From Dimorphilus gyrociliatus (Eukaryota > Annelida > Polychaeta > Dinophilidae), in NCBI GenBank assembly GCA_904063045.1, contig CAJFCJ010000025.1, positions 868,001 through 932,000 of the forward strand: DNA of 64,000 nt, given 5' to 3'. The position numbers were made by a program, and so were the translations under genes. Numbering within the stretch: position 1 is the stretch's first letter; the number at the start of each line of letters is the position of its first letter. Below, piece after piece: positions 14,200-27,294 of this stretch. The notes below the pieces were generated by a model, which was given only the letters and a program-made list of their open reading frames with translations, was not told where the DNA came from and did not search any database.

Positions 14200-16845
14200 A
14201 TAAGTTTCTGATAGAAAGCTATAAGATTTTGTACTGAGTACTAAAGAGTGAAAATTGATAATTTTCTGCCTCCATAACTAATGCATATTACAACGCTAAT
14301 TTTCACTTCTAGTACAAAATTATATAAAATCTTTCAAAAGAAACGTAATAACTGATTACTCTAAAAATTTGATATCGTCGTTGAATTATTCAAAATAGGA
14401 AAGAGATTAGTCATTCTGTTGCGCAACAGATTTATATTAAAGGCAAGGGTTTTCATCTGCATTACTGTACCGATAGTAAATATGCAAATTAAGGCTGTGC
14501 TATAAACAAATGAACACTTTCTATGTTTATTACTTCATTATAATAAGAAACATGTCCTAATTCATTCTATATAAAACATTAGTTTACAAAAATTATAGTA
14601 AGATGGAAAATTGCTTCTATAGGACTTCGGATAAACTTCATATTCTATATTAGATATAAACCTTATATAGTATAGTATCAGTTTCATGAAAACAATTATG
14701 CTAAAAGAAAAAAAATTCAATAAACCTTAATTTATTTGCCATTTTCCTCTTCTTCTATGTTTATCTTTTATGTTATTTTTAGTTCATTTCTCCTTCTTTC
14801 TCGCTATAAATATCAATTGTAAAATTTATTTAAGGCTATCCTTCCACTGCTCTATCTTTCATATATATATATATATATATATATACTGTGTAATCTATAG
14901 ATAACAGCTTCAAGCATTACAATAACAACAATGTAGTTTACAATTCTTACCTGACAAGTTTTTAATTTTTACCTTTTACTTTTTTCAACACAAATTGAGT
15001 GATGAATAATTAGTTGAAAGATCTATTTCTCAACGTGCTTAAATATGAAAATATAAACATTGCAATTTGATACTACAGTTATTATTCATTTTATTAATAA
15101 ATATATATTGGAAACTAAACAAGTACATGCTTTAATTTTTACTTGTCTGTTTTCTATTATAGTTTTTACTTTATAAAATAGACAATACTATAGAACTACA
15201 TTTTTCCATCTATTACATACAACTTTTAGCTTTGCATATCAAAGTAGAAGATGCAAAAGAAAGAAAAGAAAAGAAATGATGCTTTAATTAACCCAACTTG
15301 CAAAATGATATCACAAGTAATAATTATTAATTAATATAAATTAATAAATTAATTATCCATTGCTAACTGTTGCGTAGAATACAAAGATGCACATTTTCCC
15401 CAGCCGTTTTATTTTTGGATTTAATATTGTCACATAAGTTTACATAGGAGTGCAATTCTATTCTAAAGATGTCATTTAAACTTTCTTCTAAGTATAATTT
15501 CACTCTTCAAAAATTAATGCAATGTATTCTCTATATACAGTATATACTGTAAAGAAATTTTGGTGATTGGTTCTGTCATTATTTACAATATGCATAGAAA
15601 TTTTCCATTCTCTTTCGTGAGAATTTTTCATGAATTATAATCGTTTATTCGATATTACAATGGTAATCGCAGACTATTTGGAAAGGTTCCTACTTGTGAA
15701 AAATGGTAGGCGACGTAGGGTTAAACATGTACGACTTTTCAATGACGATGAAAGTTGCTAACATTTTTTTGTGACATTAAAAAAATGATGTAAGCAAATC
15801 AACACATGCGTAAATGGTCCTAAGCAGTGATGCCTGACTAGCTGTTACCAAGAGATTCAAAGAGAGCTTAAACTAATTTCAAAGGGGAATCCTCCGTATT
15901 ATCCACATCTAATCGGTTGAATAAGGGACAAAGGACAAAGAACTGTAATTTAGGGATTTAAAAATTTAAATACTTATAAAAGCTGTCAATTTGCTGTACA
16001 TTATTGTATAAAAATACTTCATCGATGGGTAATCTGCAAGTCCTAGATTTAGTCTCATGTTGTCCCTGTTTATATTTTGACGCCGAAGGACGGGGTAGGG
16101 GGGGGGGGTGAGTGCATTTTCTGCTTTACATATATACAGTATATAAATTAATATATACAATTCAAACACTAGACATAACTAGATGGACTCTTCCGTCTTT
16201 TTATTATATATGATGTTATACTTATAATGGCAATTCATTTTATTTCGCTTACAGGTGGACATGATGGTTATTTATTCACAGCTGAGATCGAATAAAACTC
16301 GCACATGTCCCATTAACAATAAGCGACACCTTCTACCTCCTCCTCCTTTAGACTCCAGAAGGAAATTTTCTTCTCCTAGATCGACTGGAACACGGACTAC
16401 GTCTTCCGAAACGAGTTGTCCAACTCGCTCGTCTAATGTAAGCCAAAGGTCATCAGAAACTAGATCCACATTTAAAAGATCACCTGAAATCGAACTAGAG
16501 GGGGCCACTTGCCAAGCTGAGAAATCAACAAATAGCGTTTTGGAAATTCTCGAACAATATTTTGGAGATAATATCGATAGAAAACGAAGAGAAATGTTCA
16601 ACTGCACTCTTAGTATACCTACAACGATTAACGAGGAAACATCTCGAAGTAATATTAGCCAATCCCCAATTGCTGATAGACAAACTATGGCACAGATTGC
16701 GGAAGATGACGCTAATCAAGATATAGTTGCTGGGAAAGACTTTTATTTAGAGTCCGATTCTTCCTATAGATTATCCAGATTCTTCCAGAGCACAAGAGAC
16801 ATAGAAGTGTTGAAGGGCGACTTTGAAGCTAATTTTCGAGATTAA
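5572..16845 (+). CDS. Class A (rhodopsin-like) GPCR, probable neuropeptide receptor, 4 exons
   Basis: The model joins 5572-5842, 9860-9955, 13100-13818 and 16255-16845 (phases 1, 1, 0), giving 558 residues. The N-terminus carries NST and NFT glycosylation sites. Hallmarks are GN in TM1 (N60), LSFADLL in TM2 (D88), DRH at 139-141 in place of DRY, CMETW in extracellular loop 2, FAICWIPYYI in TM6 and NPILY at 327-331 in TM7. LFCRSC after TM7 may be palmitoylated. Exon 4 encodes a cytoplasmic tail rich in Ser, Thr and Arg, so the tail after TM7 is about 225 residues, long for the family. Introns are about 4.0, 3.1 and 2.4 kb and hold only simple repeats and AT-rich DNA. The style is that of beta-group peptide receptors (orexin/allatotropin, SIFamide/NPFF, trissin), but I cannot assign a ligand. 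AATAAA signals lie at 17153 and 17195. Coupling to a G protein at the plasma membrane is inferred from the family. Confidence 0.9.
7941..7971. repeat. (GAA)n microsatellite in GPCR intron 1
   Basis: About ten GAA units in a row, inside the first intron of the 5.6-16.8 kb GPCR gene. Purine/pyrimidine mirror tracts of this kind recur in the window (46304-46333, 59510-59535, 63949-63985). Confidence 0.9.
8657..8745. repeat. AT-rich tandem repeat
   Basis: TA runs alternate with an ATAAATTTATAAATAT unit that is present at least twice in tandem. The tract is intronic and low in complexity, with no coding content. Confidence 0.8.
13945..13987. repeat. (GA)n microsatellite
   Basis: A long GA run with one GATA interruption lies about 125 bases past exon 3 of the GPCR, in intron 3. 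Open frames over it read as Ser-Leu repeats and are artefacts. Confidence 0.9.
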
Positions 16846-17267
16846 TATATAACAAAGGGCGCATACTGTTTACAAAGTATATTTTTAAATATACAGCGCA
16901 AATGTTATATTCAATCCCTTTCTCCTTGAATTTATCACAATCAATTTAATTCTCTAAGAAAGAAATTCTGCAGCTCGACTTGTAATTAATAATTTGAAAA
17001 GCACAATGGAAATTATATGTATATAAATGCACTATATATACAACAGTTTATATTAAAACTTGAACATATTATTTGTTCAGCTTTACATTACAGAGTGTTC
17101 AAGATAATTTAAATATAAAATATATGTCTATGTATACGTTGAAATGTTTGTAAATAAATAATACGTACAGTATTTATTGAAATTATCAACTTTTAATAAA
17201 ATAAAAACATACTGGTAATTGATGCTTATTCGTTAAGTTTCAACTTCCCTACCCTCTCCCTCTTTCT

Positions 17268-17304
<37 letters not shown>

Positions 17305-19904
17305 CAATATTTTAACTTTCTTTGCGATACCAATAATGTCAACCTGCCGATCCTCTCCTCTCCCTCTATACTTCAGACTAATTATTCTTAAATCAATACA
17401 TTTCTATGTATTGATGTTGATATCTTTCATGTGAAAAAGGAACAGTACCAGCATAGATGAAAAAACTAATCTAATAACTAATTCTATCTAGCACTATTGA
17501 TGAAAAATGCGACCTTAAAGTGACAGTAGCTGTGGCAAACAAAATTGAATAATTAATAAAATAAGATAGTAATCTTCAAGTGTAATTCTTAGTCATAAAA
17601 AGTATTAACCTTTTTGATTAGCGTATAAATTAACCATTTTTTTTAAATATCTAATAGAAAACATGAGAGTGTAAATATTTTATGAATTAATATTACTATT
17701 CTCAAAAGTAATGAGAAAAAAGAGGACAGACTGGAAGAAAAAGAAAGAATTGCTTTAGATTAAACAGTATAATTCTACATTGCAATCAATGATAAGAAGA
17801 AGAAAAAGAATGACACGACTCTTTCTTTGTAATCAGTTAGAGTATTTTTCTATTCATTCTCTTTTATACAGTAATTTTTCACTACAATTTCTTAAGTTTT
17901 GCCTATACCGTTTCGTTGATTCTAATGTTATAATTATATAACTTTAATGGCCTTATTTGATATCTTAAAAGTGAAGAAAGAAAAGACATCTGGTCCTGGC
18001 TTACCAGTCACTTGTTTGTCTTCAGCACACTAAACAATTCTTAACTGATGACCTGCAGAATACAATTGTTTATTTATTTTTCCATTCTTCATCTCTAAAA
18101 TAATGAATGATATAACACTCCATTTTCATTAGAGGAGTTTGTCAAAATATAGATTGCGTTTGCCCAAATGTCAAATATATACTGCTTATTGGTTTTTAAC
18201 ACGTTTTCTTTTTCAGTCTTACTTGTCTTGTTTTTTATCTATAATAACGGCATGAATCTCATTTGCATATACTGTAGTATACTGTCGTCCACTTTATATT
18301 TAACATTCCGTTCTCACATTTCATTCAATCGAAACGATAAAAAAATTACATTTTAGCTTTACTTTTTCCTTTCCTTTTTATCCTCATTTTTTTCCTTTTA
18401 GCCTTCTTGCATAAGCATGAATTATAAAATATATTCTCATCACATTTAAGCGCGGGAAGAAAAGGTTTCTACCGTTACTTATATTATTTATTATTTAGTT
18501 ATTTTTTGAGAAAAAGATATTGACCTATTTACGGTATTTATATCGAAATATAATTCATTAATATTACCTTCATTTTAATGTCAATATATTTCCCAAAAAA
18601 AGAAATATGTTAGTTTTCCATAATCATATAGATGGCGTTATCATACAAAGAGAAAACTTGGCGATTATATCATAAAAATAGAATGATTTAATGTAATTAT
18701 CACAGTAGTTATTGAATAATATTTATTTCTATACAAAAACAATTCAACATCTAATCTACGATTGATTGGAAAGAGAAAAGAGAAGCATTTCAACTATTTA
18801 TTTCTGTATTAACTTTATGTATAAGCCTATAGTTTCAAAATGAAGATAGAGAGAATTTTTACAGACCAACCTATACATTAGTTTTAGTGATATCATCTCA
18901 GATACTGTAAAAGTTTAATTATATCAAAATTACTTGTTTGTATTATTAAATTGTTTATAATTAATATCATTTATCTCATTTTCTTCCGGTTTTCTATGTA
19001 AAATAAGTTGAAAATACGTTTTTTGCCTTAGAATAATGAAGAATACATTAATTAAAAGTTACAGCTTCATTTCCTCTAGTTATTTGTTGAAAAGAGGAAA
19101 AAAATTCATGTGACTAAGAGAATGTTAAATTGATTTCATGTTAGATTAATGGTAGTTGTTAATTAAAGTTGACATTTTCGATGGCATCTTATATTGGGAA
19201 TGGTTTTGCTGTAAAACAGTAGGAAAAGAGAGAACGAGACAGAGACATTGAGAGAGATGAGAGACGTCGTTGTGTTTGGTTAGTAGAGCCAGAGGAGAAA
19301 AAAGAAGAAGGGCAAAATAGAGACGCAATGTGTTCTACTTTTAGCAATATAACAAAGATCTATACCATACGTGAATCTGTATAAGACATACTGTATATTC
19401 TTGTTTAAATAATTTATCCTTTAACATTTGTACGTAAAACGTTGTTTGTAGTATAATAGATGTTTAGTTGTCTAATATATTCCGTTTACTGTACCTGGGG
19501 TATTTGGAGCATCTTTTAGGTTTTGCAGTATAATTTCCAACCAACTCTATCTTTATGAAATTTAACAAAAAGAAACTAGGTTAGGCGTCTATTCTAAATA
19601 AAATAAAACATGTAAATATATAGTTCTATTCGTGTTTATATAAGTAATGAGAATCACTAGGTCGACTGTATAGGTATATTATACATAAATAATTTAAAGA
19701 ATATTTTAGACTAAACACTATATTCATAAAATGTAAAGTACAACAACGGTAAGATTCTGTAACACTCTTTGCATATAGTATTAAATTGGCATAGGCTGAC
19801 AAACTGTTTACCTCTTGAAATTTTGATAATGAATATATGGAAATGTAGGTACATTACTGAAATGAATATTTAATATAATATGACTTTGCGCTACTTATAG
19901 CAAA
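16846..19904. other. Intergenic: 3' UTR of GPCR, then non-coding
   Basis: The first 350 bases are the likely 3' UTR of the upstream GPCR, ending near AATAAA signals at 17153-17158 and 17195-17200. A (CT)n tract covers 17270-17301. The remainder is AT-rich and I see no exon in it. Confidence 0.6.
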
Positions 19905-20958
19905 ATGCAAGTAAACGTCAACCAAAACGTTTCAATAAGGTTTAGGATTCTTCTCTTGGATACCTTAGAAGAATACAATAAATGGCTACTTTTAATTGTT
20001 TATCCAATAGTCTTGATCATCGGAATACTTGGAAACGTTTTTCTTATTATTCATTTTTGCAAAGATAAAAGATGGAAAAGAATTTCCAGTTGTCTAATTA
20101 TCTTCCTAAGTATTTCTCAGATAATGTTATGTTCAGCTGTTTTTGCCATTCCAGTTGCATCTTCTTTACTTGAAATAACGGTAATTCGTAACAGTACAAT
20201 ATTAACAGTTGAACAATTACAATATCCTTTGTTCTTAATATTCTGCTATGGCTGTATAAAAGGTTTGATTGGGGTTATCTCCTCTCTACTAGCTGTTATA
20301 GCTTTCGATAGATTTTTAAGCGTCTATATACCATTCAAGTATGAACGGAAAGAGATCAAAACCCTTACCATTTTGCTTATTCTAATATTCTTAACTTTAT
20401 CTGTATTGGCTGGTGATACATCATACACTAACGCCTGTAACGATTGCCAGGCTTTGGTCTTATTATTCGCTATTATGCTAATAAGCCTATTATCGCAAAT
20501 AATCTTTTATCTTTTGATTAGTGTAAGATTGATAAAGCAAAGGAGAACTATCAACGAAATGGTTATTGCATTAAGAGAACATTCCCAGAAAGGTAACTGG
20601 CACTTTAGCATAATATAATAAAGAAACAATATAATTAATCTACTTTTAACCTACTTTTTTTTATTATCTATTTTCATCTTTTATCTTTTTTCCACGCTAT
20701 TTAGCGAGATCTCTCGGCGCATCTGTAAGAAATATAAGGATAATTAAGAGCCTTTTGATGATATCGTTACTCTCTATCATCAGCTTCATACCATTAAATT
20801 TAGTAATATTTGCAGTCAATGAAGAAGGAATTTTCTCTTTCTTTATTCTTGGACTAATAACCGCTTTTGGAATTCCTATCATATTTTTCATCTTTAATCC
20901 TAAATTTAAGGGATTTATTATCTATTTAGTTAATTTAATAAAATTCAAGAGAAATTGA
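19905..20958 (+). CDS. Divergent class A GPCR, cluster member A (2 exons)
   Basis: Exons 19905-20592 and 20705-20958 join in phase 1 to give 313 residues with seven hydrophobic segments. TM1 has GNVFLII (N44). The TM2 position that is normally Asp is Gln (SISQIM). AFDRF (D135-R136-F137) follows TM3. Extracellular loop 2 is short and holds a CNDC pair. TM7 reads IPIIF where NPxxY is expected, followed by FNPKFKGFI at the start of helix 8. The start at 19905 places NVS, a glycosylation site, at residues 8-10. It is the only + strand member, while four paralogues lie downstream on the - strand. Its single phase-1 intron sits between TM5 and TM6, as in all the others. A sensory or peptide receptor role is possible; the ligand is unknown. 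The loss of NP in TM7 makes it the most derived member. Confidence 0.85.
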
Positions 20959-22545
20959 ACATAGCCATTGTTTTTTATACGCAAACTGTGACATTCAAGT
21001 GCAATATATCGTATTTGTTTGAAGTTATACCTGTTATATAGCAGATATTGTTAAAAAATAAGCGATCATTAATTATTTAAAAATAGCTGATTATAAAGAA
21101 TGCTCTATATAATTTTTTATTCCTTAAACATCGATTTACAGCCCTATACAGCAATTAACCTTTGACTGAAGGTGGAAGAGGAAATTGTACTCATCATTCA
21201 AATATAAACGAAATGATATTATAATAGACAGTATATGTATAGATTTAATCTATGTTTTAGGTAAAAAGCATAAAGATTGAGCAATATGCTTTCTTCCCTT
21301 CTCTTCCTTACTTTGATAAACTTTTTCGCAGAGGCTTTCCAATGTTTCCTTCTCTATTATTCTATTTTTGATCACAACTTATTTTAATTACTTGAAATCT
21401 ATTTTTGCAATTCATGAATCTACGTATATCGATGATATTTTCTACTTTCCTTTATAGACAGCTCTTTTATTTAATAATTTTGGTAATTAAAAGAATATGA
21501 ACCTAATTAAAAATGATTAGATTTTAATGAATCAGAAAATTTGTCGGTTATAATTTGTTAAGTAGATTGTATATATTCATATCTCATACTATTTAAAGAG
21601 AAAGGAATAAGGGGGATAATGGTGAGTCGATATCGTAGTTTATGAAATTATGTAACTTTAGAATAGACTTTTATTAATTTACAAAAATAATAATAATAAC
21701 CGATACGATTAGTTGACTTCCTCTAGGTGATTATATAAGTGACATTTGATAGTAGTCATTACTTTTTTCTCCTAGACTTTGAGAAGGGAGACAGTTTCGT
21801 ATTCAACAAAGTAAAATGAGCTATCTCTTTTTAGAAAATGCAATTTCATCAGTTTACATTACATGCAATGCTGTTTTTTATGTTAAATTTATATAAATGT
21901 ATATATATGCTTAAATGAAATGGTCTAAACAAAAACTACAGTAAGATGATGAGAATTAAAGATAAAATATATACATAAAAGAACACTAGTAGGCAGATTT
22001 TTATTGAAGCTAACTGACCTTGAACATATTATTAATATAGCTAAATTTTTCATATTGAGTAGAGTATATGATTAAGGGGAATAAGGGAATGAAAAAAAAA
22101 CTGTGATAGGTATAATCCTAATTATTTCCCATAATTTAACTCAAACTTAAAAGCTTTTTTAATCTAGATATAAAGTAATAATTTGTTGTAGTTTATTTAG
22201 CCTTGCTCATTTATTCTTATTTATAGTATTCATTACCGCCATGTATTCTTATATTAAACGCCCACCATTTTAATCTACCTCTCTTATTATCATATTCCTA
22301 GGTTTTTTATCCTCTTCTTACTCATGTTTTTTATTATTTTAGCAACAAGAATATATAAATGAACACGATTTTTTTAATTGTTATTGTTATTATGCCAATA
22401 GGGATAAATAATCTTTATTCAATGTTTTGTTATGTAATGCAACTACTGGAAAAAAAAACGAAATAATAGACTGTCTATATCAGCTTACCAACTTCCAAGA
22501 TCTTGCTTGTACATTAAGTGCCCGATACATTGTAAACTATATACA

Positions 22546-22584
<39 letters not shown>

Positions 22585-23807
22585 CTCAATCAAAAATGAA
22601 AGGGAGACTGGACGATAATTAAAATATGATGATGTCGTCGAATATGAAAATTTTATAGTTAGTCTTCAACATAATTATTCCTCTTCTCAATACATTATTT
22701 TTCATCTTTTCACTAAGACTCTGATGCTCAATAAACCATTGTAAATCGTTTCTTCTCCTACGCAATCAATTTTCCGCAACATTTAGTTTACTGAATCAAA
22801 AATCTTGTTCCTGCCAGAGTTCTTTACAGACACTTTGACTAACAAACAAATGTTATGGGTTATAGCAGGGGGCCACTGCCTAGTTAAGTCTCAGCTCTCC
22901 CTGTCCCAGATTTTTTAGACTACTACATTCTAGTATCTTTCAACATTGTATAGTATACCCCATATTTGTAAAACGCGGAACACTAAAGTTTCGTTTTAAG
23001 TATATCTTTCTCTTAATAATAACTTGGTTCAGTTCATCATTAAGCTAGTAAAAGGATTTTTTTGCATTCTTCTTCTTTTTAAGATTTCCCTGCTTGACTG
23101 ACATAGCGAGAGGCAGAAAGACACAGGCAGACAGACACAAAGACGATGAGGCGGACCGATAGACAGATAGAAAAGCTATCCCTTCTATATAGGTATAGCG
23201 AAACTTTACAGTACCTTCTCTTTTCATCTTTAAGTCACTTTTTAGATAGGCGTAAAGTATTGTATAGATCTGACGTACAATATAACTTTTGATTGAAATC
23301 AAAACAATAACAGTTTCATAATCCATTTTAATCATTCATACATATACTGTATATTGGCATATATAAATTTATACATATATATATATATATATGTATAATA
23401 TTGATACAATATTTTCAGGGTTACTGATTGATATTTCTCCTTTCATGTTAGTTCGAGAGATATTTGAACAAAATATTTATTATAGTTCTGTACTTTGAAG
23501 AATAATGCTTCCTTCATCTTTGGCTCTGCTGTATAGTAGAATTTTGGTGAAAATGTTTGTGTTTAGCTTTTATTTTCTCGAATTAAAAAGGCTTAAAAGT
23601 TGAATATTGCAAAATTGAATATTCAAAATTGAATAAGAAAGACAAACAGCACAACAAATTCTTTTTTTTTTTAAAACATAAAAACAGAAATTTCATACGA
23701 AAAGGAATATGATGAGCACATTATACAAAACGTGTTCAATAGATATATATATATATACTAATACATTAGTATATATATATAAAAAGCTATGTATATGCTG
23801 TTGTGTT
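20959..23807. other. Intergenic between convergent GPCR genes A and B
   Basis: Genes A (+) and B (-) converge here. I find no exon. A (TA)n tract lies at about 22547-22582. TATACTGTATATT at 23343-23355 and the TA-rich stretch 23740-23780 belong to the recurrent palindromic motif described in the findings. Confidence 0.6.
22547..22582. repeat. (TA)n microsatellite with CAG interruption
   Basis: A run of about 16 TA units is preceded by TATACAGTATA, the typical interrupted form found across the window. Confidence 0.9.
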
Positions 23808-24965
23808 TTAACCAGTTTTACCTTTATGAAAAATACAACAACATATATACTTTTTAAGTAATTGAATGAGAAAGTGTCTAAAATCAGCATTAAATATGCA
23901 AAATATTACGGGATTCCAAGCAGTATTGAAGTATAGTAATATATGTACAAAAAGATCATAACGTTTTGTATGATTATTACTTAACAAAAATATAATATCC
24001 AAAACTATTGTTATAAGAGATACCAAGGATATTGTTGCCATGCTCTTCGTTATTGTTACAATTCTAGCGGGAATTTTTGTTGAACTACCTACAATAAGGA
24101 GAATTGAACGAAACAGATATATTTTTATATTATATGAATATATTATATATGTATAAATTCAATTACCTGAGTGAATCACTTGTCTAAATCCATGTTCATA
24201 CTCAAGTAACTCTATCTTTTTAGATATATTATTTTTAAATTGAACAGCGTATAGTTTTCTTCTCTTCATAATCCGATAGCTTATCAGCGAATATGATGTT
24301 ATCTGACAGATTATACTCAATAGGTAGATTATCCAAAAGCAGAAAAAATTTGAAAAGCATATATCTAGACAAACTACTCTTCCAACATAGCTAGCGGCCA
24401 TTGATATAACAAACATAACTACTAAAGCAATATAAGGTGTTCTTGTAAAGGATTTGTTATTTTTTTTCAAAGGTAGATAGACGCTTATTAGATGGTCAAA
24501 AGCAATCAAACCGAGCAAAGATGCTGTATATGAGACACTAAATATTTTGAAACATCGAAATATTGTCAAAAATTCGGGAGCTTTCATTATAATTAACTTT
24601 TCTGTTTTCGTCTGAAAGACAATTTGAACAGTTGCCTGTTCCGCCATTGGAAGGTATAAAATCAGAAATATTGAAGTAAGAATGTTCATAAGGGAATAAA
24701 GAGACAAGTGAATATTTGATATTTTCATACTCTTCTTTCTCATGCTTAGATGATTAATCAGTAAAAGACTATTCCCTATAAGGCCAATTATGCCCAAACT
24801 TGGAGAGAGAATAAATATATCCCTAGCCTCTTTACTACTGAATAATTCCATATAGGAAACTTTAATGGGTATTTCATCGGGAAAATGCGACATATTTTTA
24901 TTGTGTTTCAATATATAAGAAGTAAAATTCATATCTTCCATACTGTCCTTTTCTTTTATTATCAA
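23808..24965 (-). CDS. Divergent class A GPCR, cluster member B (2 exons)
   Basis: On the minus strand, exon 1 is 24965-24167 and exon 2 is 24088-23808, joined in phase 1 across a 78-bp intron, giving 359 residues. TM1 has IGLIGNSLLL (N65). TM2 reads LYSLMNIL, with Asn in place of the usual Asp. AFDHL follows TM3, then SVYLPLKKN. Extracellular loop 2 has a close Cys pair (CLDIC). TM7 reads TAWNPVIFCIFN, a degenerate NPxxY, followed by DFRHFL. The C-terminus is short with a CCC cluster that may be palmitoylated. A second ATG at codon 9 is an alternative start. An exact 42-bp stretch of exon 1 (24412-24453) reappears inverted about 1.1 kb away. Its paralogues are the flanking GPCRs; the ligand is unknown. 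Confidence 0.88.
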
Positions 24966-26206
24966 TCTCTCTCTCTCTCTCTGTTCAACAGTTGACCTTG
25001 AAGTTTTTCACAAACGAAAGAAACAAATTAATTCATTAAAACGTATAGAAAAATCATTTTACTTTAACATTACAGTAATAAAATTATTAAATTATATTTG
25101 CTCAACTTACTTGATGTTATTACTTTCAAGATCTTTAAATTATTTCAATAACAATCTTTCAGTAATGTTTCCTAGCAACTTTACTGTAACAAATATTTAA
25201 CTGAAACTACAACAGGCAATGACATCATAAAGTATTATATCATGCTTTTTTATTACTATTCTCCTATCATTCTCCACTTTCAACTCGACGCTCCATCTAG
25301 AGTGCGAAAGAAAAAGAGACAGTTCAATGACACCTGTTTTAGGATGCGTGCTTTTTTTATTTATTTACATTATTATCCCATCTTTTTCTGATTAAAACAA
25401 CACGAATTTAACAATAATGAAGATGATAAGAAAGTGTAATTTATATATATATATATATATATTGTATACGGCATATATATACTGTATTAATAATATTAAT
25501 AGCAAACTGGAAGGTACACTATTATCCTTTACAAGAACACCTTATATTGCTTTAGTAGTTATGTTAAAACCTTACTATATTGTGCACTGTATACATTTTT
25601 TTCGAAATCTTATAATTAAATTAGCTAAAGGGGCATATAAACTAAGAAAGAAAAGGAGAAGAAAGACTGATACATTGATGATATATAGATAGACAAATAG
25701 ACAGATAGATAGATGGATGGATAGAAAGCAGAGAAGGAAAGGGATTTTTTTTCGTTAATAATTAAGCTAATTTGTTAATTTATTGAAAAAAATTCATTTG
25801 TGTTCTGCTTTAAAAAACATTTATTTTTGCGATAAGACAACATAGAATATAAATGTGTGCACAATTTTTAATAGTCCGTCCGTTATACAGCAAAACTTTA
25901 CAGTCACAAATATAAGTTTCATTTTGATTCAAGGTTTAGTTAAATAGACACTTGGACAGAGAGAGAGAGAGAAAAAATCATTCGCTGCTTTGTATCATTT
26001 TTTTTGGATTCTCATAAAATTAAAGTTGATGCGCTCGGTACTTCTGGATAATAGATAAATGGTTGTTATAGGCAAATTATATCCATTACACACAATATAT
26101 AATAATCAAGATTTCTATTCTTAAACGAATCACCCACAGTTGTATACGTGACATTTAATATCTACTGTATTTTATTGTATACTTCAAAATCTGAAATAAT
26201 TTCCCC
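24966..26206. other. Intergenic between GPCR genes B and C
   Basis: This spacer holds the upstream region of gene B, a (CT)n tract just before its ATG (24966-24982), a TA tract near 25441-25462, the 42-bp inverted copy of gene B coding sequence at 25524-25565, and GATA-type repeats near 25683-25720. No intact gene is seen. Confidence 0.65.
25524..25565 (+). pseudogene. Exact 42-bp inverted copy of GPCR B coding sequence
   Basis: This segment is the perfect reverse complement of 24412-24453 and reads SFTRTPYIALVVM on the + strand, the same peptide that lies after intracellular loop 2 of GPCR B. Sequence similarity stops abruptly on both sides, and nothing else of the receptor is found here. 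It looks like a small inverted, templated insertion or the last scrap of a duplicated gene rather than a working exon. Confidence 0.8.
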
Positions 26207-27294
26207 TTATTCCGAGGTTCTTTTAAAAGGAGTGTTTATGAATTGTCTAAATTTTCTATTCATGACAAGGAAGAGAATTGGGCTCCAAATAGAATTCATA
26301 TATACCGATGAATAGATTAGTAATGAAGTTGATTCAATGACTTTAAAATTAGCTAACCATGTTGGTATAGTTATCACAAATGTTATTATTGAAGTTGATA
26401 AAATGAATATTGTCATATAAAGATTATCAGACTGAATTTCTGCAATAAAAGATATAGATATTGTAAATATTGTATACATACATTGGAATTAAGATCATCA
26501 CTATCTTGTTTGAATATTTGAATATGCTAACCTTTGTCGTCTTCCTCCATATCTTTACCAGTTTCAATTGAATCAGCTTTTGATATTGGTTGAACATTGA
26601 TTACTTTATTCGTGTTACTTTGTAGTTTCAATAGTGTTATAACATTCATAATTAGTTGTAGAATTTCTCCGCTAAAGAATAAAAGTAATAGAGCAATTGC
26701 TTTATAGCACATTCTTGTAGGACAAGAACTTCTTATTCTTAAACCGATCATCAAGCATAATAAGAATATTATTAACACCAGAATGTAATTAATTATCTTA
26801 AACTTTAAATCCCTTTTATTTAAACATATCAATAACTGATCAAACGACATTACCGCCAATAGCATGGATGTAATTGTTAAGACAAATAAGCTAGTTCCGA
26901 AATACGTTGCCAAATTATCTGTTAATTCAATACTAGTTGCAAAAGAAGGTAGAGCAATCTTTACATTAACTTTAATCGTTTTCATTACAGCCGTAAACCA
27001 AATAAGTAAAATTCCGCAAATAATATTTATCGCATTGAATATGATAAGAAATACTTTTGTGGGATTTCGATAAGTTTTCTTCCAGTTCACCAAAAGGAAA
27101 ATTAGCATTAGAATATTTCCCAAAATTGATATTATTCCAGTAATAGGATTGACAACTGTCAGGGCTATTTCCTCATTTTTCTTAAATACCTTGAATAAAT
27201 CCGTAGGTACAATCAAATATTTTAATCTCAATAACTGTGTTAAGTTACCATTCATTTCGGTTGAAACTAAATGAGAAACAATTAGAAAAACCAA
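26207..27294 (-). CDS. Divergent class A GPCR, cluster member C (2 exons)
   Basis: Exon 1 is 27294-26532 and exon 2 is 26439-26207, joined in phase 1, giving 331 residues. The acceptor TTTTATTGCAG is strong. TM1 has SILGNILML. The TM2 Asp position is Asn (FNAINII). SFDQL replaces the DRY region and the usual YxP after it is missing. The Cys pair in extracellular loop 2 is spaced CPTRMC. TM7 reads SIWSPILFLVMN, so Asn of NPxxY is Ser. NRKFRQFI starts helix 8. A second in-frame ATG at 27255 would give an N-terminus starting MNGNLT with a glycosylation site, so the true start is uncertain. With altered DRY and NPxxY motifs, normal G-protein signalling is doubtful; it could be a specialised or decoy receptor, but this is inference. 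Confidence 0.85.

Noticed and set aside
25417-25692. 91-residue open frame carrying SFTRTPYIALVVM, at first sight a sixth receptor
   Set aside because: Only the 42-bp inverted copy of gene B matches; the rest is TA repeat and unrelated sequence with no transmembrane pattern.
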